Positions 1 to 5,589 of a DNA stretch of 5,741 nucleotides are shown here, piece by piece. The stretch covers positions 1-5,741 of the forward strand of contig JANXSV010000393.1 in assembly GCA_025356505.1 (NCBI GenBank), read 5' to 3'. How positions within the stretch are numbered: position 1 is the stretch's first letter; each line of letters begins with the position of its first letter. Source of the DNA: Methylovirgula sp. (GTDB taxonomy: Bacteria; Pseudomonadota; Alphaproteobacteria; Rhizobiales; Beijerinckiaceae). The notes under the pieces are model-generated. The model worked only from the letters and a program-made list of their open reading frames with translations. It was not told the DNA's origin and made no database searches. The position numbers and the translations under genes are program-made.

Positions 1-530
1 GCGCTGTTGCGTTCGACAAGCCCTTCGCTGTCAAGCAATTCCATGACGTGCGGCGCAGGTTCCGGCGCGGCGACATCCGCAGGCGGAGCGATTTCAGCGG
101 GCGGAGCAACTTGCGATTGCTCTTCCTGTTCCAAGGCAAAATCAATCAGGCGGTGGGTATAATCAAATGTCGGACCCAGAATCTGTCCGCCTGGCAGATC
201 CTTGAATGTGGCAGACACGCGCCTTTCAATGACCATTTCCTGCGTTTTAAGCGGTTCTGTATAGCCAAAGCGCGGAAGCGTAGTGCGATAGGCGCGCACC
301 AGAAAAATAGCTTCAATCAGGTCACCGCGCGCTTGCTTGATGGCCATCGCGGCGAGGTCCCGGTCGTAGAGCGAGCCCTCCGCCATAACGCGATCGACTG
401 CGAGAGACAGCTGTTCGCTTATCTGCTGCGTGGCAATTGCGGCCACTTCCGGCTTGCCGCGACGCTTTTTGGCGAGCAGGCGATGGGCATTGGTGATCGC
501 CTTCTGCCCGCCCTTGACGGCTACGTACAT
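1..530 (-). CDS. phnI: C-P lyase core subunit PhnI, N-terminal part (runs off left edge)
   Basis: PhnI is a subunit of the cytoplasmic C-P lyase core complex (PhnGHIJ). Together with PhnG, PhnH and PhnL it supports displacement of adenine from ATP by a phosphonate, giving ribose 1-phosphonate triphosphate; PhnI alone has nucleosidase activity in E. coli. Translating the minus strand from the ATG at 528-530 gives 176 codons with no stop. The start MYVAVKGGQKAI, followed by NAHRLLA (residues 14-20), an SLYDRDLAAMA stretch (53-63), an AIKQARGD stretch (63-70) and LPRFGYTEPL (85-94), is typical of PhnI. Full-length members are about 350-370 residues, so roughly half is present. A Pro/Ala-rich linker (about 138-160) precedes the conserved-looking PHVMELLDSEGL. 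The start codon lies inside the end of phnH (10-nt overlap), with AAGGA at 537-541 six bases upstream, so translation is probably coupled. phnJ would be expected next, outside the window. The family call is firm. Confidence 0.96.
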   Translation of the reverse strand, partial: MYVAVKGGQKAITNAHRLLAKKRRGKPEVAAIATQQISEQLSLAVDRVMAEGSLYDRDLAAMAIKQARGDLIEAIFLVRAYRTTLPRFGYTEPLKTQEMVIERRVSATFKDLPGGQILGPTFDYTHRLIDFALEQEEQSQVAPPAEIAPPADVAAPEPAPHVMELLDSEGLVERNS

Positions 531-1177
531 GGCTCATCCTTGCTTGGCTTATCCTTGCTCGGCTTATCTGTAAATGCCGAGTCGTTGATTTTTGTGCTGC
601 GGGGCAAAGCGAGAATCTGTCCGGCGGCGACCAAAATTACATCAACGCCGCAGGGAAACAGCGCGTGATTTGCTGCCCAAGCTTGCAGAAAATCCGGCAC
701 CTGCGGCGCAAAATACACATGCCGCACCCCTTCGATGCCCGGGCCGGACAGTGCATATCCAGCCGTAGCCTCGATCCGGTCACACTGGATTATGAGGGTC
801 GTTGAGCGGTCCGGATATTCATCTGTGCCTTTGGCAAAAGCGGCAAGCCCGCCATCGAGAGATTGCGGCGCGCTCACAACTGCAAATGCTGCCTTGTCCT
901 GCCGATCGGTAACCGAAGAGCCGGTATGAAACCGCAGAAACTGTGCGACGCTTGGGGACTGGCGCAGCGGCGCGTCAAGCCAGGCAGGGGTTTCAAAATC
1001 TGCCAGCGCCAAAATCAAAGCAGCCGCCTCAAGGCTGAGCGGTGCCGGTGCCTGATGCAGGACGTTGCCAAGTCCAAATATCTGGCCGGGATTGGCAAGC
1101 GCCGACATGGCTTGGTGAAATACATGTTGTGATTGGGTGACGGGTGATTCAAACCCCGGGGCGAGCGTATCGAGCAT
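521..1177 (-). CDS. phnH: C-P lyase core subunit PhnH
   Basis: PhnH is a C-P lyase core subunit (PhnGHIJ) needed for growth on phosphonates. It has a fold related to PLP-dependent transferases but no known catalytic centre of its own. The 218-residue product shows family landmarks: FHQAMSALANPG (20-31), GTDEYPDRSTTLI (117-129), LSGPGI (143-148), FPCGVD (174-179) and ALPRST (190-195). E. coli PhnH is about 194 residues, so the part after about residue 198 is an extra C-terminal tail. The tail is hydrophilic (repeated DKPSK) and is encoded by a 15-bp tandem repeat. The ATG at 1175-1177 shares one base with the phnG stop (TGATG), which indicates translational coupling; the local Shine-Dalgarno is weak. 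The stop overlaps the start of phnI by 10 nt. Function is assigned from family resemblance and position between phnG and phnI. Confidence 0.96.
   Translation of the reverse strand: MLDTLAPGFESPVTQSQHVFHQAMSALANPGQIFGLGNVLHQAPAPLSLEAAALILALADFETPAWLDAPLRQSPSVAQFLRFHTGSSVTDRQDKAAFAVVSAPQSLDGGLAAFAKGTDEYPDRSTTLIIQCDRIEATAGYALSGPGIEGVRHVYFAPQVPDFLQAWAANHALFPCGVDVILVAAGQILALPRSTKINDSAFTDKPSKDKPSKDEPCT
531..568 (-). repeat. 15-bp tandem repeat at the 3' end of phnH
   Basis: Minus-strand units GATAAGCCGAGCAAG (568-554) and GATAAGCCAAGCAAG (553-539) differ at one base and are followed by a partial unit GATGAGCC (538-531). They are in frame and encode DKPSK-DKPSK-DEP at the PhnH C-terminus. The array ends directly against the phnI ATG. 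Confidence 0.85.
537..541 (-). promoter_or_regulatory. Shine-Dalgarno of phnI, inside the phnH tandem repeat
   Basis: AAGGA on the minus strand lies six bases before the phnI ATG (528-530), formed at the junction of the last full and the partial repeat unit. The same AAGGA occurs 15 bases further upstream (552-556). Confidence 0.65.
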
Positions 1178-1638
1178 CAGTCTTCACCACGCACAAGCGT
1201 AAAGAAATTGACCTTGGTCGAAGCTGTGTCAGCGGCGTTGGTCTTTGCCTCACCGTCCAGGCGATCTTGCACTTTTGCTGCAAGTTCGGCATCAATTGGC
1301 GCGGTATAGAGCGGGTTTTGCCTCAGGGCATCAGCCAACGCGGCTAAATGTGCCTTTTCAAGGTCGCGGCCCAGGATGCAGGAAACGCCGGTTTGTCCGG
1401 TGGTCAATCGCAGGGTCGCGCGCGAAACCGTGGCTTCGCCTAAGTTGAAAGCCGGGCCTGTGCCGCCCGAGCGGCCGCGCAGCATGACGAGGCCGATTTC
1501 GGGCTTACGCAGTTCGGTGAATTGCGGGTTTGGCAAAACTGCACTGATACCGCGCCGAATTTCCTCACGTGTGGCGGCAGCGAGCAAGGCCATGAAGCCC
1601 CGGCGCTGCGCATTGGTTTCGTGTGAAATTCCATCCAT
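1177..1638 (-). CDS. phnG: C-P lyase core subunit PhnG
   Basis: PhnG is the smallest subunit of the C-P lyase core and packs against PhnI in the known E. coli complex. The 153-residue product has the diagnostic central block from residue 46 to 74, including GLVMLRGRSGGTGPAFNLGE (49-68), followed by LGRD (89-92) and the end FFTLVRGED (145-153). Length matches the family (about 150). Start ATG at 1636-1638 gives the usual short lead before RRGFMALLAAA (12-22). Its Shine-Dalgarno is poor: an AAAGGG lies about 12 bases upstream. An 82-base gap separates it from phnE2, making it the first lyase gene after the transporter genes. Its stop overlaps the phnH start by one base. No frameshift or missing block is seen. 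Confidence 0.96.
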   Translation of the reverse strand: MDGISHETNAQRRGFMALLAAATREEIRRGISAVLPNPQFTELRKPEIGLVMLRGRSGGTGPAFNLGEATVSRATLRLTTGQTGVSCILGRDLEKAHLAALADALRQNPLYTAPIDAELAAKVQDRLDGEAKTNAADTASTKVNFFTLVRGED

Positions 1639-1720
1639 TGCGAACGGGGACCCTTTTTTCGATTAGCTGTACCGGCGCGGCATGAGCACTAACGCCCGCA
1701 TATGACAAAACCGAGACACT
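1639..1720. other. Gap between phnE2 and phnG, no supported feature
   Basis: These 82 bases divide the transport genes from the lyase genes. On the minus strand I looked for a promoter, a Pho box, a terminator and a leader gene. A TTGTCAT resembles a Pho half-site but lacks a second half. The best sigma-70-like pair (TTGTCA, 17 bases, TCATGC) has a poor -10. No convincing hairpin with a U-tract is present. Read-through from phnE2 into phnG is therefore the simplest reading. Confidence 0.5.
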
Positions 1721-2635
1721 TTACGGCGCGACGCTGCCTTGCTTGATACCAATGATTGCGAAGCGCACCCGCACCGAAATAAAATCGATCATCATAACCG
1801 CTGCCAACACCAGCAGGACGAGGAAGGACACATGCTGCCACTCGAGAATCTTGATCTGCTCGTAGAGATGTTGGCCGATTCCCCCAGCGCCGACAATGCC
1901 TATAATGGTGGCGGAACGGGTGTTCGATTCAAACTGATACAGAATCTGGCTAACGATGATCGGCAGGATTTGCGGCAGGAGCCCAAATCGCACTGTGTGC
2001 AGATGGCTGCCGCCCGTGGAGAGGATGCCTTCAACCGGTTTGGTATCCGCTGTTTCAATAGCCTCGGAATAGAGTTTGCCAAACAGGCCAAAATTGGATG
2101 TGGCGATGGCGAGTATGCCAGCGAACGGCCCTAAACCAACCACGTTAATCCAGATAAGCGCCCAGACCAGGGTATCAACCGTGCGCACTGTGTCGAGGAA
2201 GCGCCGGGTCAAAAAGTGCAGGATCGTATTGGCCATGACGTTTTTCGCGGCGAGAAAGCCGATCGGAATCGCGCAAACTGCAGCTATGAAGGTTCCGAGA
2301 AAGGCGATGGCCAATGTTTCGGCGAGCGATTGCAGATAGATCCAGAGTTTTGTGGTGTCACTGAGCGAGCGCCAGAAATCAAAAGGGGCGTTGGTATCGC
2401 CATAGGTTGGCGGTAGCATCAAAGACACAAATTCCCCCAAGCGTCCCAGACCCAGCCAGACCCGGCCCCAGGAAATATCGAGCCAGTAAAAGCCGAAGCA
2501 GAAAGCGATAAGGGCCGGTGCCAACCATGCCGCAAGCTTGATCAACTGGCGATTTCCAGAGCGAAACAGCAACGGATGCGCCAAGATCAGGCGCTGACGC
2601 TCGTCACGTGTCGGAGATTGCCGGGTAGGGGTCAC
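1721..2635 (-). CDS. phnE: Phosphonate ABC transporter permease PhnE2
   Basis: Inner-membrane permease of the phosphonate importer, probably pairing with the neighbouring PhnE1. The 304-residue protein has hydrophobic segments at about 32-50, 105-127, 152-180, 222-235 and 268-288. The cytoplasmic EAA-type coupling loop, which docks on the PhnC ATPase, is at about 190-221 (EAIETADTKPVEG, then G at 208-209 and VRFGLLPQI). This is followed by the family motif GIVGAGGIGQHL (246-257). The start is GTG at 2633-2635, with GGAG at 2644-2647 eight bases upstream. The only later Met candidates lie beyond the first membrane segment, so GTG is preferred. The start overlaps the phnE1 stop as GTGA, indicating coupled translation and probably 1:1 synthesis. 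The N-terminal 30 residues are charged and specific to this copy. The number is a positional label within the pair. Confidence 0.94.
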   Translation of the reverse strand: MTPTRQSPTRDERQRLILAHPLLFRSGNRQLIKLAAWLAPALIAFCFGFYWLDISWGRVWLGLGRLGEFVSLMLPPTYGDTNAPFDFWRSLSDTTKLWIYLQSLAETLAIAFLGTFIAAVCAIPIGFLAAKNVMANTILHFLTRRFLDTVRTVDTLVWALIWINVVGLGPFAGILAIATSNFGLFGKLYSEAIETADTKPVEGILSTGGSHLHTVRFGLLPQILPIIVSQILYQFESNTRSATIIGIVGAGGIGQHLYEQIKILEWQHVSFLVLLVLAAVMMIDFISVRVRFAIIGIKQGSVAP

Positions 2636-3531
2636 CGCGGTTGCTCCGAGGCTGTCAGACGATGCCGGACTTGCTCGGTGCCGAAGTCGATCAGCATCAC
2701 TGTAACAATGAGCAAGATTAGAATGGCGCTGACATCAGAGTAGTAGAATTTGCGAATTGAGATGAGCAGCTCGTCGCCAATGCCGCCCGCGCCGACAAAG
2801 CCCATGATGCTGGCTTCGCGCACGTTGATTTCAAAGCGTAACAGCGAGTAACTGGCAAAACTGGACAGGACCTGCGGCACTGCCCCGAAGCGCGCGGTTT
2901 GAACCCAGCTCGCGCCAGTTGCCTGTAGGCCTTCAACCGGCTTCATATCAATATTTTCCACCACCTCGGTGAAAAGTTTGCCCAGCGCTCCTGTGGTGTG
3001 GATGGCAAGGGCGATGACGCCCGGTAAGGGCCCAAGACCGAAAGCGACAACAAAAATGAGCGCAAACACCAATTCAGGAACGGTCCGGCAAATTTCCAGA
3101 AAACGCTTGGCCAGCGCCGCCAACCAAGGGGATCGACCCATGTTGCGCGCCGCAACAAAGCTTAAAGCAAACCCGCCGACAAAGCCGATCAGGGTGCCAA
3201 GATAGGCGATAAGAATGGTTTCAAGCAGTAGCTTCAACCATTTCGGCTTTTGGGTCACACCCCAAAACCATTCATAGGGATCGCTGAACACCAGCTTGCC
3301 GCTATCGAGATAGAACAGGCGGCCTATGTAATCGAAAAACTTCGGAAAATCTGAAATCAACTTTCCGGGACGCACTTCGCCCACGACGCCGGCGGTCATG
3401 AGGCACAATACCAGCACCACGACAGCGAGGATCATGCTGCGGCGCTTGGCGGCGATGGCCGCGCCATAGGTTCTGACGAGGAGGTCAGCCTGTTGGGCCG
3501 GGAGGCTCTGAACGAAACGCGCCAAGGACAC
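2632..3531 (-). CDS. phnE: Phosphonate ABC transporter permease PhnE1
   Basis: Second inner-membrane permease of the importer, 299 residues. Hydrophobic segments lie at about 33-52, 102-126, 152-180, 215-232 and 266-284. The EAA-type loop that contacts the ATPase is at about 188-221 (TEVVENIDMKPVEGLQATG, then TARFGAVPQV), followed by GFVGAGGIGDEL (244-255). It resembles PhnE2 across the loop and the C-terminal half but differs strongly at the N-terminus, as expected of an ancient duplicated pair. The GTG start at 3529-3531 has only a weak purine stretch (GAAAAG) upstream. A TTG two codons in is an alternative, so the exact start is less certain than the gene. It follows phnD after an 80-base gap holding a stable hairpin, and overlaps phnE2 by four bases. 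Confidence 0.94.
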   Translation of the reverse strand: MSLARFVQSLPAQQADLLVRTYGAAIAAKRRSMILAVVVLVLCLMTAGVVGEVRPGKLISDFPKFFDYIGRLFYLDSGKLVFSDPYEWFWGVTQKPKWLKLLLETILIAYLGTLIGFVGGFALSFVAARNMGRSPWLAALAKRFLEICRTVPELVFALIFVVAFGLGPLPGVIALAIHTTGALGKLFTEVVENIDMKPVEGLQATGASWVQTARFGAVPQVLSSFASYSLLRFEINVREASIMGFVGAGGIGDELLISIRKFYYSDVSAILILLIVTVMLIDFGTEQVRHRLTASEQPR

Positions 3532-3532
3532 T

Positions 3533-3601
3533 GCTTTTCAAGTTTAATCGCTAAACAACGGAGCGGGACGACGCCGTTGCGCCGCCCCTGAGGCTTTTCA
3601 A
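3533..3601. repeat. 9-bp direct repeat pair flanking the phnD-phnE1 hairpin
   Basis: GCTTTTCAA occurs at 3533-3541 and again at 3593-3601, exactly 60 bases apart, bracketing a 51-base segment with the hairpin near its right side. The left copy lies immediately before the phnE1 start and supplies its weak purine ribosome site on the minus strand. The repeat is directly visible. Its meaning (target duplication, replication slippage or chance) is not settled. Confidence 0.5.
3565..3588 (-). other. Intercistronic RNA hairpin between phnD and phnE1
   Basis: In the minus-strand transcript the arms GGGGCGGCGC (3588-3579) and GCGUCGUCCC (3574-3565) pair over 10 bp around an AACG loop. Eight pairs are Watson-Crick and two are G-U wobbles. 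On the opposite strand the same positions would be A-C mismatches, so the structure is specific to the phn transcript. No U-run follows the stem, so it is not a canonical intrinsic terminator. Hairpins at this spot, directly after a binding-protein gene and before its permease, are known in other ABC operons (for example malE-malF) to protect the upstream message or lower downstream expression. That role is inferred here. Confidence 0.65.
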
Positions 3602-3611
3602 AGTGCCTGCA

Positions 3612-4532
3612 TTACTTCTTTTTGAGCGTATCAACGAATTTCACGAGTTCGACAGTAGAGTCGTAATCCTCGTTTTTCGCAGCTTCCCAAGGCTTGTTTT
3701 TGCCGTCGGAGAGCTTGTCAAATGCGGCTTTGTCTTTGGTTGCCGCTTCGAGGAACGCCTTTTTAATCGCTGCCTTCATGTCGTCAGGCAAGTCGGCGAG
3801 CATTGCTGTCGGGCCGTTGATGATGAGCGGAGATTTGCCGATGATTTTGAAGTCGGAATATTTCATTTCCGAACCGTCGGCATTTTTCAGCATCTTCTTG
3901 GTAATCATGCGTGTCAGATATGAGTCATCGGCTGATGTCCAAGCGTTGGCAGCGACATCCACAGTTCCGTCTTTTAGAGCCAGCACTGCGTTTTCGTGAC
4001 TGCCGGTGAAGATGACCTTGCCGAAAAATTCTTCCGGCTTGATGTTCATCTTGTCGAGAACATAGCGAGGCATGTTGTTGCCGGAGGTGGAGTTCGGGTC
4101 AACCAGGCCAAGGTTCTTGCCCTTAAGATCTTCGATCTTGGTGGCGGGATTTTTGGCCAGAGTATAAAACACCGATGTGTAACCCTTGGTGCCGTCAGTA
4201 TTGACGTCGATAACGAAGGCGTCCGTTTTTACGCCGGTGATGCGGGCGCGGGCGAAGGAGGCCGGGCCGTAATAGCCGATCTGAATATTACCGGAGCGCT
4301 GGCCCTCGATGAGCGCTGCGTAATCCTGCACGATGCGCAGGTTTACCTTCACGCCTAGTTCCTTGGACAGGTAGCTGACGAAAGGCGCATAACGATCGGA
4401 CGTGCCCGAAGCGTTTTCAACCGGAATGACGGCGTAGTTGATTTCCGGATATTTGACCTTCCAGTCTTCCGCAAAGGCCGCAGTTGTGCTGAGCGCTAAT
4501 GCGCCAGCCAGAATGAGACGACGTGTAAACAT
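3612..4532 (-). CDS. phnD: Phosphonate ABC transporter periplasmic substrate-binding protein PhnD
   Basis: PhnD binds phosphonates in the periplasm and delivers them to PhnE/PhnC. The 306-residue precursor begins with a Sec-type signal peptide: MFTRR, a hydrophobic core (6-14), and a likely cut after AFA (residue 21) before EDWKVKYPEI. Family blocks are INYAVIPVEN (31-40), SDRYAPFVSYL (45-55), IGYYGPASFARA (85-96), LVDPNSTSG (143-151), FTGSHENAVLAL (175-186), VDVAANAWTSADD (191-203) and FKIIGKSPLIINGP (228-241). By resemblance to E. coli PhnD, the aromatic residues near 48 and 87-88, the STS turn (148-150), E180 and an aspartate at 202-203 are the probable ligand contacts. No lipobox cysteine is present, so the protein should be soluble. 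The ATG has the best Shine-Dalgarno in the window (AGGAG, 6-base spacer), which fits the usual excess of binding protein. Which phosphonate it prefers cannot be read from the sequence. Confidence 0.96.
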   Translation of the reverse strand: MFTRRLILAGALALSTTAAFAEDWKVKYPEINYAVIPVENASGTSDRYAPFVSYLSKELGVKVNLRIVQDYAALIEGQRSGNIQIGYYGPASFARARITGVKTDAFVIDVNTDGTKGYTSVFYTLAKNPATKIEDLKGKNLGLVDPNSTSGNNMPRYVLDKMNIKPEEFFGKVIFTGSHENAVLALKDGTVDVAANAWTSADDSYLTRMITKKMLKNADGSEMKYSDFKIIGKSPLIINGPTAMLADLPDDMKAAIKKAFLEAATKDKAAFDKLSDGKNKPWEAAKNEDYDSTVELVKFVDTLKKK

Positions 4533-4538
4533 GAGCTT

Positions 4539-4543
4539 CTCCT
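4539..4543 (-). promoter_or_regulatory. Strong Shine-Dalgarno of phnD
   Basis: AGGAG, read on the minus strand, ends six bases before the phnD ATG (4530-4532). It is clearly better than the sites in front of the other genes here and confirms the phnD start. Confidence 0.8.
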
Positions 4544-4582
4544 GTTGGTGATAGTCTGTTTGTTGAAGGTATAGGGTGGTCT

Positions 4583-5407
4583 TCAGTGTGAGGTTTGCAA
4601 ACCGGAGATGGAGCCACCCATCGCCTGCCCAAACACACCTTTTGCGGCGTCAGACGTATCCATGACGTCGGCAGCCTCAATTCCGTAAAGTTCGCGGGAT
4701 TTTTCGGCGGTCAGTGCCGCTGGCACATCGTCAAACACAACGCGGCCCTGCGCCATGCCCACAAGCCGGTCGCAATAGTCACGGGCGATATCGAGCGAGT
4801 GGAGATTGCAGATCACTGTGATGCCAAAATGCTTGTTGATGCGAAGCAAGGCATCCATGACTATTTTGGTGTTGCGCGGGTCAAGCGAGGCTATCGGCTC
4901 ATCTGCCAGAATGATTTTGGGTTCTTGCACGAGCGCGCGGGCGATTGCGACGCGCTGCTGCTGGCCACCCGAAAGAGAGTCGGCGCGCTGAGCGGCCAAG
5001 TTGGCAATTTCAAACTGTTCCAGAGCCGAAAGCGCCATGATGCGGTCGTCAACGCTCCAGATCCTGGCCAAGGAGCGCAGCGCCGAAACTTTGTTGAGGC
5101 GTCCGGTGAGGACGTTGGTCAGCACGTCCATGCGGCCGACGAGGTTGAACTGCTGAAAAATCATTGCGCAATCGGAGCGCCAATCCCGCAGGGCTTTTCC
5201 GCTCAATTTGGTGATATCGACCCCGTCAAACAGGATGCGGCCCTCAGTCGGTTCGACGAGGCGATTTATCATGCGCAGGAGTGTGGATTTCCCAGCGCCG
5301 GAACGGCCGATCACGCCGATGAAGCTGCCTGCCGGGATTTGCAGGTGCACGCCGGAAACGGCCTGCTTGTGCCCAAACTTGCGGGAAATATTTTCTATCG
5401 CCAACAT
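4583..5407 (-). CDS. phnC: Phosphonate ABC transporter ATP-binding protein PhnC
   Basis: PhnC is the cytoplasmic ATPase that powers phosphonate import through PhnE1/PhnE2. From the ATG at 5405-5407 it has 274 residues. It carries Walker [10 protein letters not shown] (34-42), Q-loop [10 protein letters not shown] (83-92), ABC signature LSGGQ (145-149), Walker B IILADEP (165-171, catalytic Glu 170), D-loop SLD (174-176) and switch His in NLHSLD (203). All catalytic motifs are intact. The extent is right for PhnC; the last 30 or so residues form a tail without clear family signal. The frame stays open upstream, with ATGs at 5420-5422 and 5432-5434 (up to 283 residues). I prefer 5407 because GGGGA lies eight bases upstream, the protein then begins [12 protein letters not shown] as relatives do, and the proposed -10 box covers the first ATG. 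It is the first gene of the leftward operon; phnD follows after 50 bases. Confidence 0.93.
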   Translation of the reverse strand: MLAIENISRKFGHKQAVSGVHLQIPAGSFIGVIGRSGAGKSTLLRMINRLVEPTEGRILFDGVDITKLSGKALRDWRSDCAMIFQQFNLVGRMDVLTNVLTGRLNKVSALRSLARIWSVDDRIMALSALEQFEIANLAAQRADSLSGGQQQRVAIARALVQEPKIILADEPIASLDPRNTKIVMDALLRINKHFGITVICNLHSLDIARDYCDRLVGMAQGRVVFDDVPAALTAEKSRELYGIEAADVMDTSDAAKGVFGQAMGGSISGLQTSH

Positions 5408-5415
5408 GGCTACCG

Positions 5416-5420
5416 TCCCC
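5416..5420 (-). promoter_or_regulatory. Ribosome-binding site deciding the phnC start
   Basis: GGGGA on the minus strand lies eight bases before the ATG at 5405-5407. The ATG at 5432-5434 has no purine-rich stretch in front of it, and the one at 5420-5422 has only GAGA at a three-base spacing. Confidence 0.5.
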
Positions 5421-5433
5421 ATTTCTCGCCGCA

Positions 5434-5467
5434 TGAATAGGGTGGTTTCGCAACATTTTCGTGACAG
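5434..5467 (-). promoter_or_regulatory. Candidate PhoB-dependent promoter of the phnCDE1E2GHI operon
   Basis: Read on the minus strand, CTGTCACGAAAATGTTGC (5467-5450) matches 13 of 18 positions of the PhoB box CTGTCATAWAWCTGTCAY. The first half-site is nearly perfect and the second is degenerate. Ten bases further on lies TATTCA (5439-5434), a plausible -10, which is the spacing usual for PhoB-activated promoters where the box replaces the -35. This would start the transcript near 5427 and leave a leader of about 20 bases before the preferred phnC ATG. phn operons are classic members of the phosphate-starvation regulon. The match was scored by eye. Confidence 0.55.
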
Positions 5468-5589
5468 GGTTGCAGCGAGGATCGGCGTGCGAGATTACAA
5501 CCGCCGAAGCGTCACCCCGCCTGATGCGTCATGCTATCTTCGCAAAAATCTGTAAATCGGGGTGTCTGCAACGAACCAAATGGACATTC

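Larger units (their letters stand above)
5408..5589. promoter_or_regulatory. Divergent intergenic control region
   Basis: These 182 bases separate the leftward phnC operon from the rightward hexapeptide gene and must hold promoters for both. The leftward side contains the Pho-box candidate described separately. For the rightward gene I find no good sigma-70 pair; TATCTT (5535-5540) and TGTAAAT (5551-5557) are AT-rich but lack a -35. An inverted pair CACCCCG (5513-5519) and CGGGGTG (5558-5564), and two GCGTCA copies (5509-5514, 5526-5531), are visible but unassigned. Confidence 0.5.

Noticed and set aside
48..668. Plus-strand open frame of 206 codons opposite phnI and phnH
   Set aside because: It crosses the junction of two well-recognised genes and has no recognisable domain.
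1650..1706. Twelve-codon leader-like frame (MRALVLMPRRYS) in the phnE2-phnG gap
   Set aside because: No ribosome-binding site precedes it, and no attenuator-like stem follows it.
1639..1720. Internal promoter or Pho box before phnG
   Set aside because: Only one half-site (TTGTCAT) is present and the paired -10 is poor.
3556..3579. Alternative 6-bp stem CAACGG/CCGTTG followed by a short T-run as an intrinsic terminator
   Set aside because: The stem is short, has a 12-base loop, competes with the stronger 10-bp hairpin, and is followed only by UUU.
4595..5440. Plus-strand open frame of 281 codons opposite phnC
   Set aside because: It is antisense to a gene with every ABC ATPase motif intact, and its own translation shows no family pattern. 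It is a by-product of phnC codon use.
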